32,706 nt of DNA from Vibrio sp. Isolate32 (lineage in GTDB: Bacteria; Pseudomonadota; Gammaproteobacteria; Enterobacterales; Vibrionaceae). The DNA lies in the NCBI RefSeq assembly GCF_022397955.1, contig NZ_JAKEUQ010000035.1:1-32706 (forward strand), given 5' to 3'. A program made the translations under genes and the position numbers. The notes below the pieces were generated by a model. That model worked only from the letters and a program-made list of their open reading frames with translations. It was not told the DNA's origin and made no database searches. Shown here in pieces: positions 15,573 to 24,200 of this stretch (within the stretch, counting starts at the first letter, position 1; each line of letters opens with the position of its first letter).

Positions 15573-16406
15573 ATGTACACTCTTAGGCATAGACATATCG
15601 CAAGGATGAATCACTGTATGCAAACAGAAACACCACAAGTTCAAGGAGATACACCGACACTTAGGCTTTTTGCTCTATTAGAGGTAATCGCACAGAAAGA
15701 CGAATTCATTTCTCTTCAAGGATTAGTCGAAGAAACCGGGCTACCGAAACCGACGTTACACCGTATGCTGCAACAACTGGAATCAGCAGGCATCATTCAA
15801 AGAGATGGTGACGATAAGCACTACAGCTCAGGTATTCGACTCAGAAAACTGGCTGAGAACCTACTGTTCAATAGCACTATGCACAGTGCAAGACGTACGA
15901 TTCTTGAAAGCCTGCGTGCAGAAGTTGGCGAGAGCTGCAACCTGACAGCCCTATCAAGCGGTGAGATCATCTATCTTGACCGTGCCGAAACTGAAGCCCC
16001 TCTTCGCTTTCACCTGCATCCAGGCTCTCGCGTTCCCGTGCACTGCTCGGCTACTGGCAAACTGTTTTTAGCACACATGTCTAAGTCGCAGCGCAGACGA
16101 CTAATTGAAAATGTGCCGCTGACTCAATACACGGTAAAAACCATTACCGACTACTCGGTATTAGAGCAAAACATTGAAGAAGCGAAAATCCAAGGGTTTG
16201 CCATTGATGATGAAGAGTTTCTTCCAGGTTTAGTGTGTATTGCGGTACTCATCCCATCACCAACTGGTCAATCCAACCTTGGCTTAGCAATACAAGCGCC
16301 TGTGATTCGAGTGAAGCCAGATGAAGCGATTAAGTTTTTACCTGCACTGCAAAAAGCCGCGAAAGCATTAGCGAAGATCGAAGCTGACAATTGGAGTCAG
16401 CAATAG
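15573..16406 (+). CDS. IclR-family transcriptional regulator
   Basis: This is an IclR-family regulator of up to 277 residues. The N-terminal winged helix-turn-helix includes LFALLEVIAQ and LVEETGLPKPTLHRMLQQLESAGI at about residues 32-73. The C-terminal effector domain has GESCNLTALSSGEIIYLDRAE, GSRVPVHCSATGKLFLAHM and GFAIDDEEFLPGLVCIAVLI. The start is uncertain: ATGs at 15573, 15606 and 15618 all leave the DNA-binding domain intact, and none has an ideal ribosome site. It diverges from pta and precedes the aldehyde dehydrogenase. It is the best candidate regulator for the taurine genes. That assignment is inferred; taurine clusters elsewhere often use a MocR-type TauR instead. Confidence 0.85.
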   Translation: MYTLRHRHIARMNHCMQTETPQVQGDTPTLRLFALLEVIAQKDEFISLQGLVEETGLPKPTLHRMLQQLESAGIIQRDGDDKHYSSGIRLRKLAENLLFNSTMHSARRTILESLRAEVGESCNLTALSSGEIIYLDRAETEAPLRFHLHPGSRVPVHCSATGKLFLAHMSKSQRRRLIENVPLTQYTVKTITDYSVLEQNIEEAKIQGFAIDDEEFLPGLVCIAVLIPSPTGQSNLGLAIQAPVIRVKPDEAIKFLPALQKAAKALAKIEADNWSQQ

Positions 16407-16421
16407 ACTTTTCTTAAAAAA

Positions 16422-16460
16422 TTTCGAAGTCCATGACTTAGCTGATCATGGATTTCGAAA
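16422..16460. terminator. Long hairpin after the IclR-type gene
   Basis: TTTCGAAGTCCATGA (16422-16436) pairs with TCATGGATTTCGAAA (16446-16460) over 15 bp with a single G.U pair and a 9-nt loop. It begins 15 nt after the IclR stop codon. On the plus strand no T-run follows. On the minus strand TTTTTT follows at once. It may stabilise or terminate the iclR message. Confidence 0.6.
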
Positions 16461-16482
16461 ATCCTACTTTGATAAATATTTA

Positions 16483-16527
16483 TTTGGTAAGCATGGATTG
16501 GGTAAACATCGCTTTGGTAAACAATGC
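16483..16527 (+). repeat. Three tandem 15-bp repeats before the aldehyde dehydrogenase
   Basis: The units TTTGGTAAGCATGGA, TTGGGTAAACATCGC and TTTGGTAAACAATGC follow each other without a gap and share GGTAARCA. They lie 140-185 nt upstream of the dehydrogenase start, where repeated regulator sites would be expected. The 15-bp period is not a whole number of helical turns, so the purpose is unclear. Confidence 0.7.
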
Positions 16528-16666
16528 TCTCACAAACAAGGACTTCAAAACTATCGAACTAACGACCACAATCTTCGATTAATCAAAACTTGGTCGAAGT
16601 AACCTGAACACTCACCAACCCGCACATCAGCAACACGTCTGAAGTAATCACAACAAAGGAATCACG

Positions 16667-18094
16667 ATGCTAAACATTAAGAACCAGCACTTACTCTCTT
16701 TTATGGTGACAGAAGCGAACAACGCAGTTGCAGTCACAAATCCAGCAACGGGTGAACTCATCGGACACGCACCGATATCATCAGAAACAGAGTTAGCGAG
16801 CGCGATTGAACGAGCTCATGTAGCGCAGAAAGAGTGGGCAAAGGTTCCAGCTAAGTCTCGAGCCGCATCACTGCACCGCTGGCACCAGTTAATCATTGAA
16901 AATAAAGAAGATCTTGCTCGAATCATGACGATTGAACAGGGTAAACCGTTAGCAGAAGCGGTAGGTGAAGTGGTTTATGGTGCAAGCTTTATTGAATGGT
17001 TCGCTGAAGAAGCCAAGCGCACTTATGGTGATTCCATTCCTAGTACAGTCGCTGGTAAACGCTTGGTAACCATCAAGCAACCTATCGGAGTCGCGTGTGC
17101 CATTACGCCATGGAACTTCCCTGTTGCAATGATCACTCGTAAAGCAGCACCTGCATTAGCTGCCGGTTGTAGCTTTGTCGTGAAACCTTCAGATGAGACA
17201 CCACTTTCCGCGTTTGCTGTGGTCGAACTGGCTTACCAAGCGGGTATCCCTAAGGATCTGCTCCAAGTCGTATTAGGTGATAGCCCAGAACAGATTGGTG
17301 AGCTATTCACATCACATCCATTGATTAAAAAAATCTCTTTCACTGGATCGACCCGTGTGGGCAGTATTTTGATGGCTCAAGCAGCAAAAGGCATTAAGCG
17401 CACTTCTATGGAGCTCGGCGGCAATGCACCTTTTATTGTGTTTGACGATGCCGACATTGATGCTGCGGTTCAAGGCGCAATGGCTTCGAAATTCCGTAAT
17501 GCTGGGCAAACTTGTGTCTGTGCAAACCGATTCTACGTTCACAGTAAAGTGTACGATGAGTTCGTGACTAAATTCGATCAAGCGGTTCAACAGCTTAAGG
17601 TTGGTAACGGCTTAGATGAAGGTGTAACCATTGGTCCTGTTGTCAGTCAGAATGCGAAGAACAACATCCAAGCATTAATAGACCGAGCGATTGAACAAGG
17701 AGCTGAGCCTGTTACTCCAATTAAGGATCTTGATGGGCTTTTCCTTCAGCCTGTCATTCTTAAAGATGTGAAACACAGCATGGACATTGTTCAGCAAGAG
17801 ATCTTTGGCCCTGTCGCTCCTGTGATGCAATTCGACACTGACGAAGAGCTTATTGAGATGGCAAACGATACGATTTACGGTTTAGCGTCTTACTTCTACA
17901 GCCAGAACATTCACCGTGTATGGAACATTGCAGAGGCACTTGAATACGGGATGGTCGGCATAAATGATGGCCTCATCTCAACCGAGGTAGCGCCTTTTGG
18001 TGGCGTTAAGCAATCAGGTATTGGCCGAGAAGGCGCTAAAGAAGGCATCGATGAGTACATGGACATTAAATACTTATGTTTTGGTAATAACTAG
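16667..18094 (+). CDS. NAD(P)-dependent aldehyde dehydrogenase, succinate-semialdehyde type
   Basis: This 475-residue aldehyde dehydrogenase closely resembles GabD. The nucleotide-site PWNFP (148-152) and KPS (173-175), the general-base glutamate in MELGGNAP (E249) and the catalytic cysteine in NAGQTCVCANR (C283) are all present. The C-terminus has EVAPFGGVKQSGIGREG. AAAGGA lies 6 nt before the ATG. Succinate semialdehyde is the family default. In this cluster the enzyme could also oxidise sulfoacetaldehyde to sulfoacetate, as related SafD-type enzymes do, giving a second outlet for the TauXY product. Sequence alone does not decide. It lies downstream of the IclR-type gene, 260 nt away, with its own repeat-containing leader. 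Confidence 0.85.
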   Translation: MLNIKNQHLLSFMVTEANNAVAVTNPATGELIGHAPISSETELASAIERAHVAQKEWAKVPAKSRAASLHRWHQLIIENKEDLARIMTIEQGKPLAEAVGEVVYGASFIEWFAEEAKRTYGDSIPSTVAGKRLVTIKQPIGVACAITPWNFPVAMITRKAAPALAAGCSFVVKPSDETPLSAFAVVELAYQAGIPKDLLQVVLGDSPEQIGELFTSHPLIKKISFTGSTRVGSILMAQAAKGIKRTSMELGGNAPFIVFDDADIDAAVQGAMASKFRNAGQTCVCANRFYVHSKVYDEFVTKFDQAVQQLKVGNGLDEGVTIGPVVSQNAKNNIQALIDRAIEQGAEPVTPIKDLDGLFLQPVILKDVKHSMDIVQQEIFGPVAPVMQFDTDEELIEMANDTIYGLASYFYSQNIHRVWNIAEALEYGMVGINDGLISTEVAPFGGVKQSGIGREGAKEGIDEYMDIKYLCFGNN

Positions 18095-18184
18095 GTTTCA
18101 GTAACAATTGGGTTTAGCAAGTAATTAAATCTTAGTGAGCACTAACCTGGCCCACTCTCCCCCTTCCCACCACAAAAATGAATC

Positions 18185-18212
18185 AAAAAAAGCCGCGCTA
18201 TAAAAGCGCGGC
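18185..18212 (-). terminator. Terminator of glcB
   Basis: On the minus strand GCCGCGCT and AGCGCGGC form an 8-bp stem with a 5-nt loop, followed by seven T residues. It lies about 75 nt after the glcB stop codon at 18287. Confidence 0.85.
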
Positions 18213-18286
18213 ACCTTGGGCTCGGTTAAAGGGGGTTTCTTTTTTTAGTATTTTACATTCTCTGTTTTTGTTATTCGGTTGCTTCA

Positions 18287-20470
18287 CTATTCTTGCGCTT
18301 TCAGCTTTAGACGCATCGCGTGCAGCACTGGCTCTGTATAACCACTCGGCTGAGCACAGCCCTCAAATACCAACTGGCACGCTGCTGAAAACGCAATGCT
18401 GTTTTCAAAATCAGGCGCCATATTTTGGTAGCTTGGATCCCCTGCATTTTGTTCATCAACCACTGCTGCCATGCGCTTCATGGTTTTCATTACTTGGGCT
18501 TCCTCGCAAATGCCGTGACGTAACCAGTTAGCGATGTGTTGGCTTGAAATACGCAGCGTTGCACGGTCTTCCATTAATCCCACATCGTTAATATCAGGCA
18601 CTTTCGAACAACCTACGCCTTGGTCAATCCAACGAACTACGTAACCAAGAATACCTTGCGTATTATTGTCCAGTTCGTTTTGGATATCTTGCGCAGTCAG
18701 CTTTTGATTGCCTAACAATGGGATAGTAAGAATATCGTCAACATTTGCTCTCACACGCTCACGAAGCTCTTTCTGACGGCTAGGAACACTCACCTTGTGA
18801 TAGTGCAAGGCATGCAGAGTCGCCGCCGTTGGAGAAGGAACCCAAGCGGTATTGGCACCGGCTTGTGGGTGTCCAATTTTCGCGTCCATCATCTTCGCCA
18901 TGTTGTCTGGCTCTGGCCACATACCTTTACCTATCTGGGCTTTACCTTGCAGGCCACAAGCTAAGCCAAGATCAACGTTTTGATCTTCGTATGCGCCAAT
19001 CCAAGTCATGGTTTTAAGCTGTGTTTTAGGCGCAAAAGGACCTGCTTCCATACTAGTGTGGATCTCATCACCCGTTCGATCTAGGAAACCTGTGTTGATG
19101 AACACGACACGGTCTTTGGCTGCGCGAATACACTCTTTCAAGTTCACAGAGGTACGACGCTCTTCGTCCATAATGCCGACTTTAATGGTGAAGCGTTCTA
19201 AACCTAGTGCATCTTCAATGCGCCCAAACAATTCATTAGTAAACGCAACTTCTTCAGGGCCATGCATCTTAGGTTTTACAATATTGATGCTATTTGCGGT
19301 TGAGTTTTGGTAAGGGCTATTACCCTTTAAATCGTGCATAGCGATAAGTGATGTAACCATGCCATCCATGATACCTTCAGGCACTTCATTACCTTCGGCA
19401 TCAATAATCGCAGGGTTAGTCATAAGGTGGCCCACATTGCGTATGAACAACATGCTGCGACCTTTAAGTGAGATTTCGCCCCCCGTCACACTGGTGTATT
19501 GACGATCGGGGTTCAGATTGCGAACAATGGTTTTACCGTTTTTCTCTAACGACTCTTGCAGGTCACCCTTCATTAAGCCTAACCAGTTGCGGTAAGCCAA
19601 TGCTTTGTCTTCACCGTCAACGGCAGCTACAGAATCTTCGCAATCCATAATCGTGGTTAGTGCCGATTCCACCAACACATCTTTAATACCTGCAACATCG
19701 ACGCTACCAATTGGCGCGCTCGGGTCGATTTGAATTTCGATATGGAGATTATTATGTTTAAGCAGGATACAAGAAGGCGCGCTTGCGTCTCCTTGATAAC
19801 CAATAAACTGGTTACGATCAATTAGAGTGACTTCTTCGCCATTATCTAACGTTGCTGTCAGCGTGTTGCCAATGCTCACATTGCTGATGCTGTATTTGGT
19901 CACGTCTTTATGAGAAACACCATTCAGCGGTGCGGCATCATCAAGGAACCCGCGCGCATAACTCACTACTTTAGCGCCACGAACAGGGTTAAAGCTTCCA
20001 CCTTTCTCTGCACCGTCGCTTTCACTTATCACATCGGTGCCGTAGAGCGCATCGTATAAACTGCCCCAGCGCGCGTTTGCTGCGTTAAGTGCAAATCGCG
20101 CGTTCATGATAGGCACCACAAGCTGCGGCCCAGCTTGTGTTGCGATTTCAGGCTCTACGCTTGCAGTGGTAACTTGAAAGTCTTCGCCTTCTGGCACTAG
20201 GTAGCCAATCTGCTGCAGGAACTGTTTGTACTCTGCTGCATCCAGTGTTTGACCAGCACGCTCTTGGTGCCACACATCAATTTGATGTTGAAGATCTTCA
20301 CGCTTGATAAGCAAAGCACGGTTCTTTGGTGCCAGATCTTTAAGGATGGCTGCGAAAGATTGCCAAAAGTCCTCTGCAACTATGCCTGTTCCAGGAATGA
20401 CCTGTTCATTAATTAATTGGTAGAGGGTGCTATCAATGCTCAAGCTTCCCTGTTGAATACGACTGCTCAT
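18287..20470 (-). CDS. glcB: Malate synthase G
   Basis: This 727-residue protein has full length for malate synthase G, which condenses glyoxylate and acetyl-CoA to malate. The N-terminal helical clasp spans about 1-100, the barrel starts near 118, the alpha/beta insertion spans about 141-270, and the barrel continues to about 560. Key residues are in IMDCEDSVAAVD (E278), LFIRNVGHLM (R344), GIMDEERRTS (E436), TGFLDRTGDE (D464), GVGCSKVPD (C621) and the catalytic-base block GLMEDRATLRISSQ (D635). GAGAGA lies 4 nt before the ATG. It follows the LysR gene on the same strand after 117 nt. With aceA it completes the glyoxylate shunt needed for growth on C2 units such as those from taurine. It also contains the parent domain of the small protein at 324-896. 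Confidence 0.95.
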   Translation of the reverse strand: MSSRIQQGSLSIDSTLYQLINEQVIPGTGIVAEDFWQSFAAILKDLAPKNRALLIKREDLQHQIDVWHQERAGQTLDAAEYKQFLQQIGYLVPEGEDFQVTTASVEPEIATQAGPQLVVPIMNARFALNAANARWGSLYDALYGTDVISESDGAEKGGSFNPVRGAKVVSYARGFLDDAAPLNGVSHKDVTKYSISNVSIGNTLTATLDNGEEVTLIDRNQFIGYQGDASAPSCILLKHNNLHIEIQIDPSAPIGSVDVAGIKDVLVESALTTIMDCEDSVAAVDGEDKALAYRNWLGLMKGDLQESLEKNGKTIVRNLNPDRQYTSVTGGEISLKGRSMLFIRNVGHLMTNPAIIDAEGNEVPEGIMDGMVTSLIAMHDLKGNSPYQNSTANSINIVKPKMHGPEEVAFTNELFGRIEDALGLERFTIKVGIMDEERRTSVNLKECIRAAKDRVVFINTGFLDRTGDEIHTSMEAGPFAPKTQLKTMTWIGAYEDQNVDLGLACGLQGKAQIGKGMWPEPDNMAKMMDAKIGHPQAGANTAWVPSPTAATLHALHYHKVSVPSRQKELRERVRANVDDILTIPLLGNQKLTAQDIQNELDNNTQGILGYVVRWIDQGVGCSKVPDINDVGLMEDRATLRISSQHIANWLRHGICEEAQVMKTMKRMAAVVDEQNAGDPSYQNMAPDFENSIAFSAACQLVFEGCAQPSGYTEPVLHAMRLKLKAQE

Positions 20471-20587
20471 AAAATCTCTCTCAAATTAACCGCTGACTAC
20501 TAAATAAATTTACGTAACTGACGATAATTTAGCTAATTTATGCCACTTATATTGGATATTCACAAAATAAATACCACAAAAACTGTG

Positions 20588-21541
20588 TTATCCCGTCACA
20601 CCACTTTCGATTTCATTGGCGACACTTTTGATCAAGCGACGCATCCACTGGTGGTCTGGATTGGTTTGTAACAATGGGCTCCACGCCATCTTCACCTCAA
20701 AGGGCTCAATCGCAAATGGCGCAGGTTTGATCAATAACCTTGGATTATTGCGCTGCAGTTGCGCCGCTTTGGTTGGAATGGTCAGGATCAGATTCTTCTG
20801 TTGCGCGAAGAGAATCGCCGACAAATAGTGTCGAGTAAACACCGTGATGTTACGGGTTTTACCAATGCGCATTAATGCTTCATCTATCCACCCCAACTTT
20901 TGTGCTTCACTTGGGTTGATCCCCACTCCGGTTCCCATCCCCGTCTTACTTACCCAGATATGTTGCGCCTTTAAATAAGACAAAATATCAAAGTTATCGG
21001 CTATTGGATTATCACAGCTAAATAGGCAAGAGAACCCATCATGCCAAAGGCTCATCTGGTGAAAGGACTGTGGAATGTCATCGAAACGGTTGATGATTAT
21101 ATCAACCGTGCCTTGCTCTACATCCTGATAGCTCACATCACTTGGCGTCATGATATCCAGTCGTATTTTCGGCGCTATCTCACTCAGTTTTTTCAATAGC
21201 GGCTGAATAATGGTCGACTCAGCATAGTCACTCGCCATGATACGAAACACGCGCTCACTGTCTTCTGCATTAAACTCTGTGGTCGGCTGCAGTGTCTTTT
21301 CTACATTCGCCAAAATGTTGCGGATCAGAGGTTGCAACTTTTGTGCGCGCTCGGTCGGCACCATCCCTTCACTGGTTCTCACCAATAGCGGATCTTCAAA
21401 TAGATCACGCAGTCGGCGCAGTCCATTACTCATGGCTGGTTGAGTTATTCCTAATTGATTTGCCGCTCGTGTAACGTTTCTTTCACGTAGCAACATGTCT
21501 AAATACACAAGCAAATTAAGGTCTATACGAGCAATATTCAT
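20588..21541 (-). CDS. LysR-family regulator of the glyoxylate-shunt genes
   Basis: This 317-residue LysR-type regulator has an N-terminal helix-turn-helix (LNLLVYLDMLLRERNVTRAANQLGITQPAMSNGLRRLRDLF, about residues 8-49) and a C-terminal effector-binding domain. The DNA-binding part is of the NodD/LeuO-like branch. It is divergent from aceA with a 130-nt shared region and lies directly upstream of glcB. Local control of both shunt genes is therefore likely. No LysR box can be assigned with confidence. The inducer is unknown; glyoxylate or an acetyl-CoA-related signal is a guess. Confidence 0.85.
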   Translation of the reverse strand: MNIARIDLNLLVYLDMLLRERNVTRAANQLGITQPAMSNGLRRLRDLFEDPLLVRTSEGMVPTERAQKLQPLIRNILANVEKTLQPTTEFNAEDSERVFRIMASDYAESTIIQPLLKKLSEIAPKIRLDIMTPSDVSYQDVEQGTVDIIINRFDDIPQSFHQMSLWHDGFSCLFSCDNPIADNFDILSYLKAQHIWVSKTGMGTGVGINPSEAQKLGWIDEALMRIGKTRNITVFTRHYLSAILFAQQKNLILTIPTKAAQLQRNNPRLLIKPAPFAIEPFEVKMAWSPLLQTNPDHQWMRRLIKSVANEIESGVTG

Positions 21542-21671
21542 AAGAAAAATACCGAATATAATAACTATAAATTAACAAAATTATCACATGCGTGGTTATT
21601 CTTTGTCCATAGCAAAGTTTTAATCCAAGCCAATTTGGCAACCATACCCCACGTGAAACTAAGGAATAGTT

Positions 21672-23270
21672 ATGTCGCAAATTACACAAGATATCGAAAT
21701 GATAGAAGTTGCAAAAAGCGCTGCAGGTGCTCCATGGGATGCAATCAATACTGAATCTGCTGCTCGTATGCGAGCTCAAAACAAATTCAAAACAGGTCTA
21801 GATATCGCGCAATACACGGCAGATATCATGCGTGCGGATATGGAGGCTTACGATAAAGACAGCTCTCAATACACTCAGTCTTTAGGTTGCTGGCATGGTT
21901 TTATCGGCCAACAAAAGCTGATTTCTATTAAGAAGCACTTTGATGGCAAGACAGATCGCCGCTACCTATACCTTTCGGGTTGGATGGTTGCTGCACTTCG
22001 CTCTGACTTTGGTCCACTTCCAGACCAGTCAATGCATGAGAAAACATCGGTTGCAGGTCTAGTAGAAGAACTATACACATTCCTGCGCCAAGCTGATGCA
22101 CGTGAACTGGGTGGTTTGTTCCGTGAACTGGATGCTGCTCGTGAAGCAGGCGACGTTAACCAACAAGACCTTATCCAAGACAAAATCGACAATCACGTTA
22201 CACACGTAGTGCCAATCATTGCCGATATCGATGCAGGTTTCGGTAACGCAGAAGCGACTTACCTAATGGCTAAGCAGATGATTGAAGCGGGTGCTTGTTG
22301 TCTACAAATCGAAAACCAAGTAGCCGATGAGAAACAATGTGGTCACCAAGACGGCAAAGTAACGGTTCCACACGCCGACTTCCACGCGAAACTTCGCGCA
22401 CTTCGTTACGCATTCCTTGAGCTAGGCATCGATAACGGCATCATTGTTGCTCGTACCGATTCACAAGGTGCTGGTCTGACAAAAGAAATCGCTGTTGTAA
22501 AAGAGCCAGGCGACCAAGGTGACATCTACAACTCATATTTAGATGTTGAAGAGATCGATGTAGCTGACATGAAGCAAGGCGACGTTTGCTTCAACCGCGA
22601 AGGTAAGCTAGTACGTCCTAAGCGTCTACCTTCAGGCTTGTACCAATTCCGTCAAGGCACTGGTGAAGACCGTTGTGTGTTTGACTGTATCGAAGCTATC
22701 AACGCTGGTGCCGACCTACTTTGGATTGAAACCGAAAAGCCTCACATCGGCCAAATCAAAGAGATGATGGATGGCGTTCGTGAAGTTCACCCTAACGCGA
22801 AACTGGTATACAACAACTCTCCATCGTTCAACTGGACACTAAACTTCCGTCAACAAGCATACGATGCGATGGTTGAAGCTGGTGAAAACGTATCTGCATA
22901 CGACCGTGCTAACCTAATGAGTGCGGAATACGATGAGTCTGAACTTTCTAAGCGTGCTGACGACAAGATCCGTACGTTCCAAGCAGATGCATCTCGTGAA
23001 GCAGGTATCTTCCACCACTTGATTACTCTACCTACGTACCACACTGCGGCACTGTCTACTGACAACCTTGCGAAAGAGTACTTCGGCGATCAAGGCATGT
23101 TGGGTTACGTTGCAAATGTTCAACGTAAAGAAATCCGCCAAGGTATCGCGTGTGTTAAACACCAAAACATGTCTGGTTCAGATATGGGTGATGACCACAA
23201 AGAGTACTTTGCTGGTGAGAACGCACTAAAAGCAGCAGGTGAAGCAAATACATCGAACCAATTTGATTAA
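21672..23270 (+). CDS. aceA: Isocitrate lyase, long form
   Basis: This 532-residue isocitrate lyase is of the long Pseudomonas/Vibrio type, about 100 residues longer than the E. coli enzyme. It splits isocitrate into glyoxylate and succinate. The catalytic loop reads KQCGH (221-225) instead of the E. coli-type KKCGH, as usual for this class. Substrate-binding blocks include IADIDAGFGNAEATYLMAKQ (183-202), IVARTDSQGAGL and LVYNNSPSFNW. AAGGAA lies 5 nt before the ATG. Codon use is more biased than in neighbouring genes, which suggests high expression. It is divergent from the LysR gene, and glcB lies on the other side of that regulator. Confidence 0.95.
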   Translation: MSQITQDIEMIEVAKSAAGAPWDAINTESAARMRAQNKFKTGLDIAQYTADIMRADMEAYDKDSSQYTQSLGCWHGFIGQQKLISIKKHFDGKTDRRYLYLSGWMVAALRSDFGPLPDQSMHEKTSVAGLVEELYTFLRQADARELGGLFRELDAAREAGDVNQQDLIQDKIDNHVTHVVPIIADIDAGFGNAEATYLMAKQMIEAGACCLQIENQVADEKQCGHQDGKVTVPHADFHAKLRALRYAFLELGIDNGIIVARTDSQGAGLTKEIAVVKEPGDQGDIYNSYLDVEEIDVADMKQGDVCFNREGKLVRPKRLPSGLYQFRQGTGEDRCVFDCIEAINAGADLLWIETEKPHIGQIKEMMDGVREVHPNAKLVYNNSPSFNWTLNFRQQAYDAMVEAGENVSAYDRANLMSAEYDESELSKRADDKIRTFQADASREAGIFHHLITLPTYHTAALSTDNLAKEYFGDQGMLGYVANVQRKEIRQGIACVKHQNMSGSDMGDDHKEYFAGENALKAAGEANTSNQFD

Positions 23271-23301
23271 TCGCTAACGCTTTTGATTAGCCGCAAAAAC
23301 T

Positions 23302-23388
23302 AAAGCCTCCCCCGCCCTTCTCTCTTACTTAGGTAAGATCCGGGGGAAGGCTTTGAGATAAAGCTTGTACTGCCGGCTTTATCTCAAA
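23302..23388 (+). terminator. Two overlapping hairpins after aceA
   Basis: AAAGCCTCCCCCG (23302-23314) pairs with CGGGGGAAGGCTTT (23341-23354) with one bulged base. TTTGAGATAAAGC (23352-23364) pairs perfectly with GCTTTATCTCAAA (23376-23388). The right arm of the first and the left arm of the second share three bases. Neither is followed by a T-run. They may act as a 3'-end stabiliser or a non-canonical terminator for aceA. Confidence 0.6.
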
Positions 23389-23502
23389 GTCTCAGATTTG
23401 TGCCCTAACCCACGGCCAAGTGAGAAACTTCGGTTTAAGCTAACTGTATTCATGTTTTATGAGATTCCTGTTTGTTGAAATTTCTTTTGATTGAGAGCGC
23501 CT

Positions 23503-24099
23503 ATGACTTCAATACCTAAACACCTACAAGATGCAAAAACACTGCTATCAGAGAATGGTTTCGCAACAGGTGATACTTGGTATCACGGAACCTCTTCAGC
23601 ATTAATCGCTTCCATTAAAGGCCAAGGGCTAAAACGCTCGGGCGATAAAGCACTCAACCAGGCTGCCATAAAAACCATGGCAACCATTGGCAATAACTAC
23701 ACCGAGTCTGTAGAGCCGGTCTTCCTAACTCAGAGCAAAGAGCTTGCGTATTACTGGGCACAACAAACCGTAAGAGAGCGCAGCGTTCGTTTCGAAGGAG
23801 AGGAACAGCCTGTTGTCTTAGAGGTGAATTTATCTGACAAGCAACGCGCTAAAGTAAGACCAGACGTTGGCGCAATGAGCTTGCTAATGATGAGTGTAGG
23901 CGAACAGTTCATGGTTCACCTCGCTAAGGTTTACCAAGAGAACGACATTGCAGGCCCAGATATCGATCTTCGTACCGCAGACCGCATGGATTACCTGAAC
24001 AAACTGGGTATGGCATACATCGATGAAGACATCAGCCGAGCTTGCGTTGTGGAGTTATCCGAAAGCGAAGTATCAAAACCTGAATTATCCGAGGCGTAA
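23503..24099 (+). CDS. Hypothetical protein with ADP-ribosyltransferase-like signature
   Basis: This 198-residue soluble protein is not a family I can name. It shows the pattern of H-Y-E class ADP-ribosyltransferases: WYHGTSSALIASIKGQGL at residues 26-43 (HGT for NAD binding), then PVFLTQSKELAYYWA at 72-86 (the Y-containing helix), then a strand-rich VVLEVNL at 104-110. A glutamate in the expected third position cannot be fixed by eye. I preferred the ATG at 23503; a TTG four codons earlier has no ribosome site. It has a strong terminator and no partner gene. No toxin-type secretion signal or immunity gene is visible, so an intracellular modification or nucleotide-processing role is as likely as a toxin. 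Confidence 0.5.
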   Translation: MTSIPKHLQDAKTLLSENGFATGDTWYHGTSSALIASIKGQGLKRSGDKALNQAAIKTMATIGNNYTESVEPVFLTQSKELAYYWAQQTVRERSVRFEGEEQPVVLEVNLSDKQRAKVRPDVGAMSLLMMSVGEQFMVHLAKVYQENDIAGPDIDLRTADRMDYLNKLGMAYIDEDISRACVVELSESEVSKPELSEA

Positions 24100-24141
24100 T
24101 GAAGCGTTACGAGCTTACGATAAGCACTAATCAGAATAAAA

Positions 24142-24167
24142 ATGGCTCCCAATCGGGAGCCATTTTT
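24142..24167. terminator. Bidirectional terminator
   Basis: ATGGCTCCC and GGGAGCCAT form a 9-bp stem with a 4-nt loop. It has T-rich flanks on both strands and serves the two converging genes at 23503-24099 and 24201-24593. Confidence 0.9.
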
Positions 24168-24200
24168 GTGTGGGATATTATGTTCGATATCTAATTGAGG

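Noticed and set aside
16483..16527. CRISPR array
   Set aside because: The three 15-bp units are directly adjacent without spacers and no cas gene is present.
16440..16605. Short protein encoded across the 15-bp repeats
   Set aside because: An open frame runs through the repeats (FGKHGLGKHR...) but has no start codon with a ribosome site, and it crosses the hairpin region.
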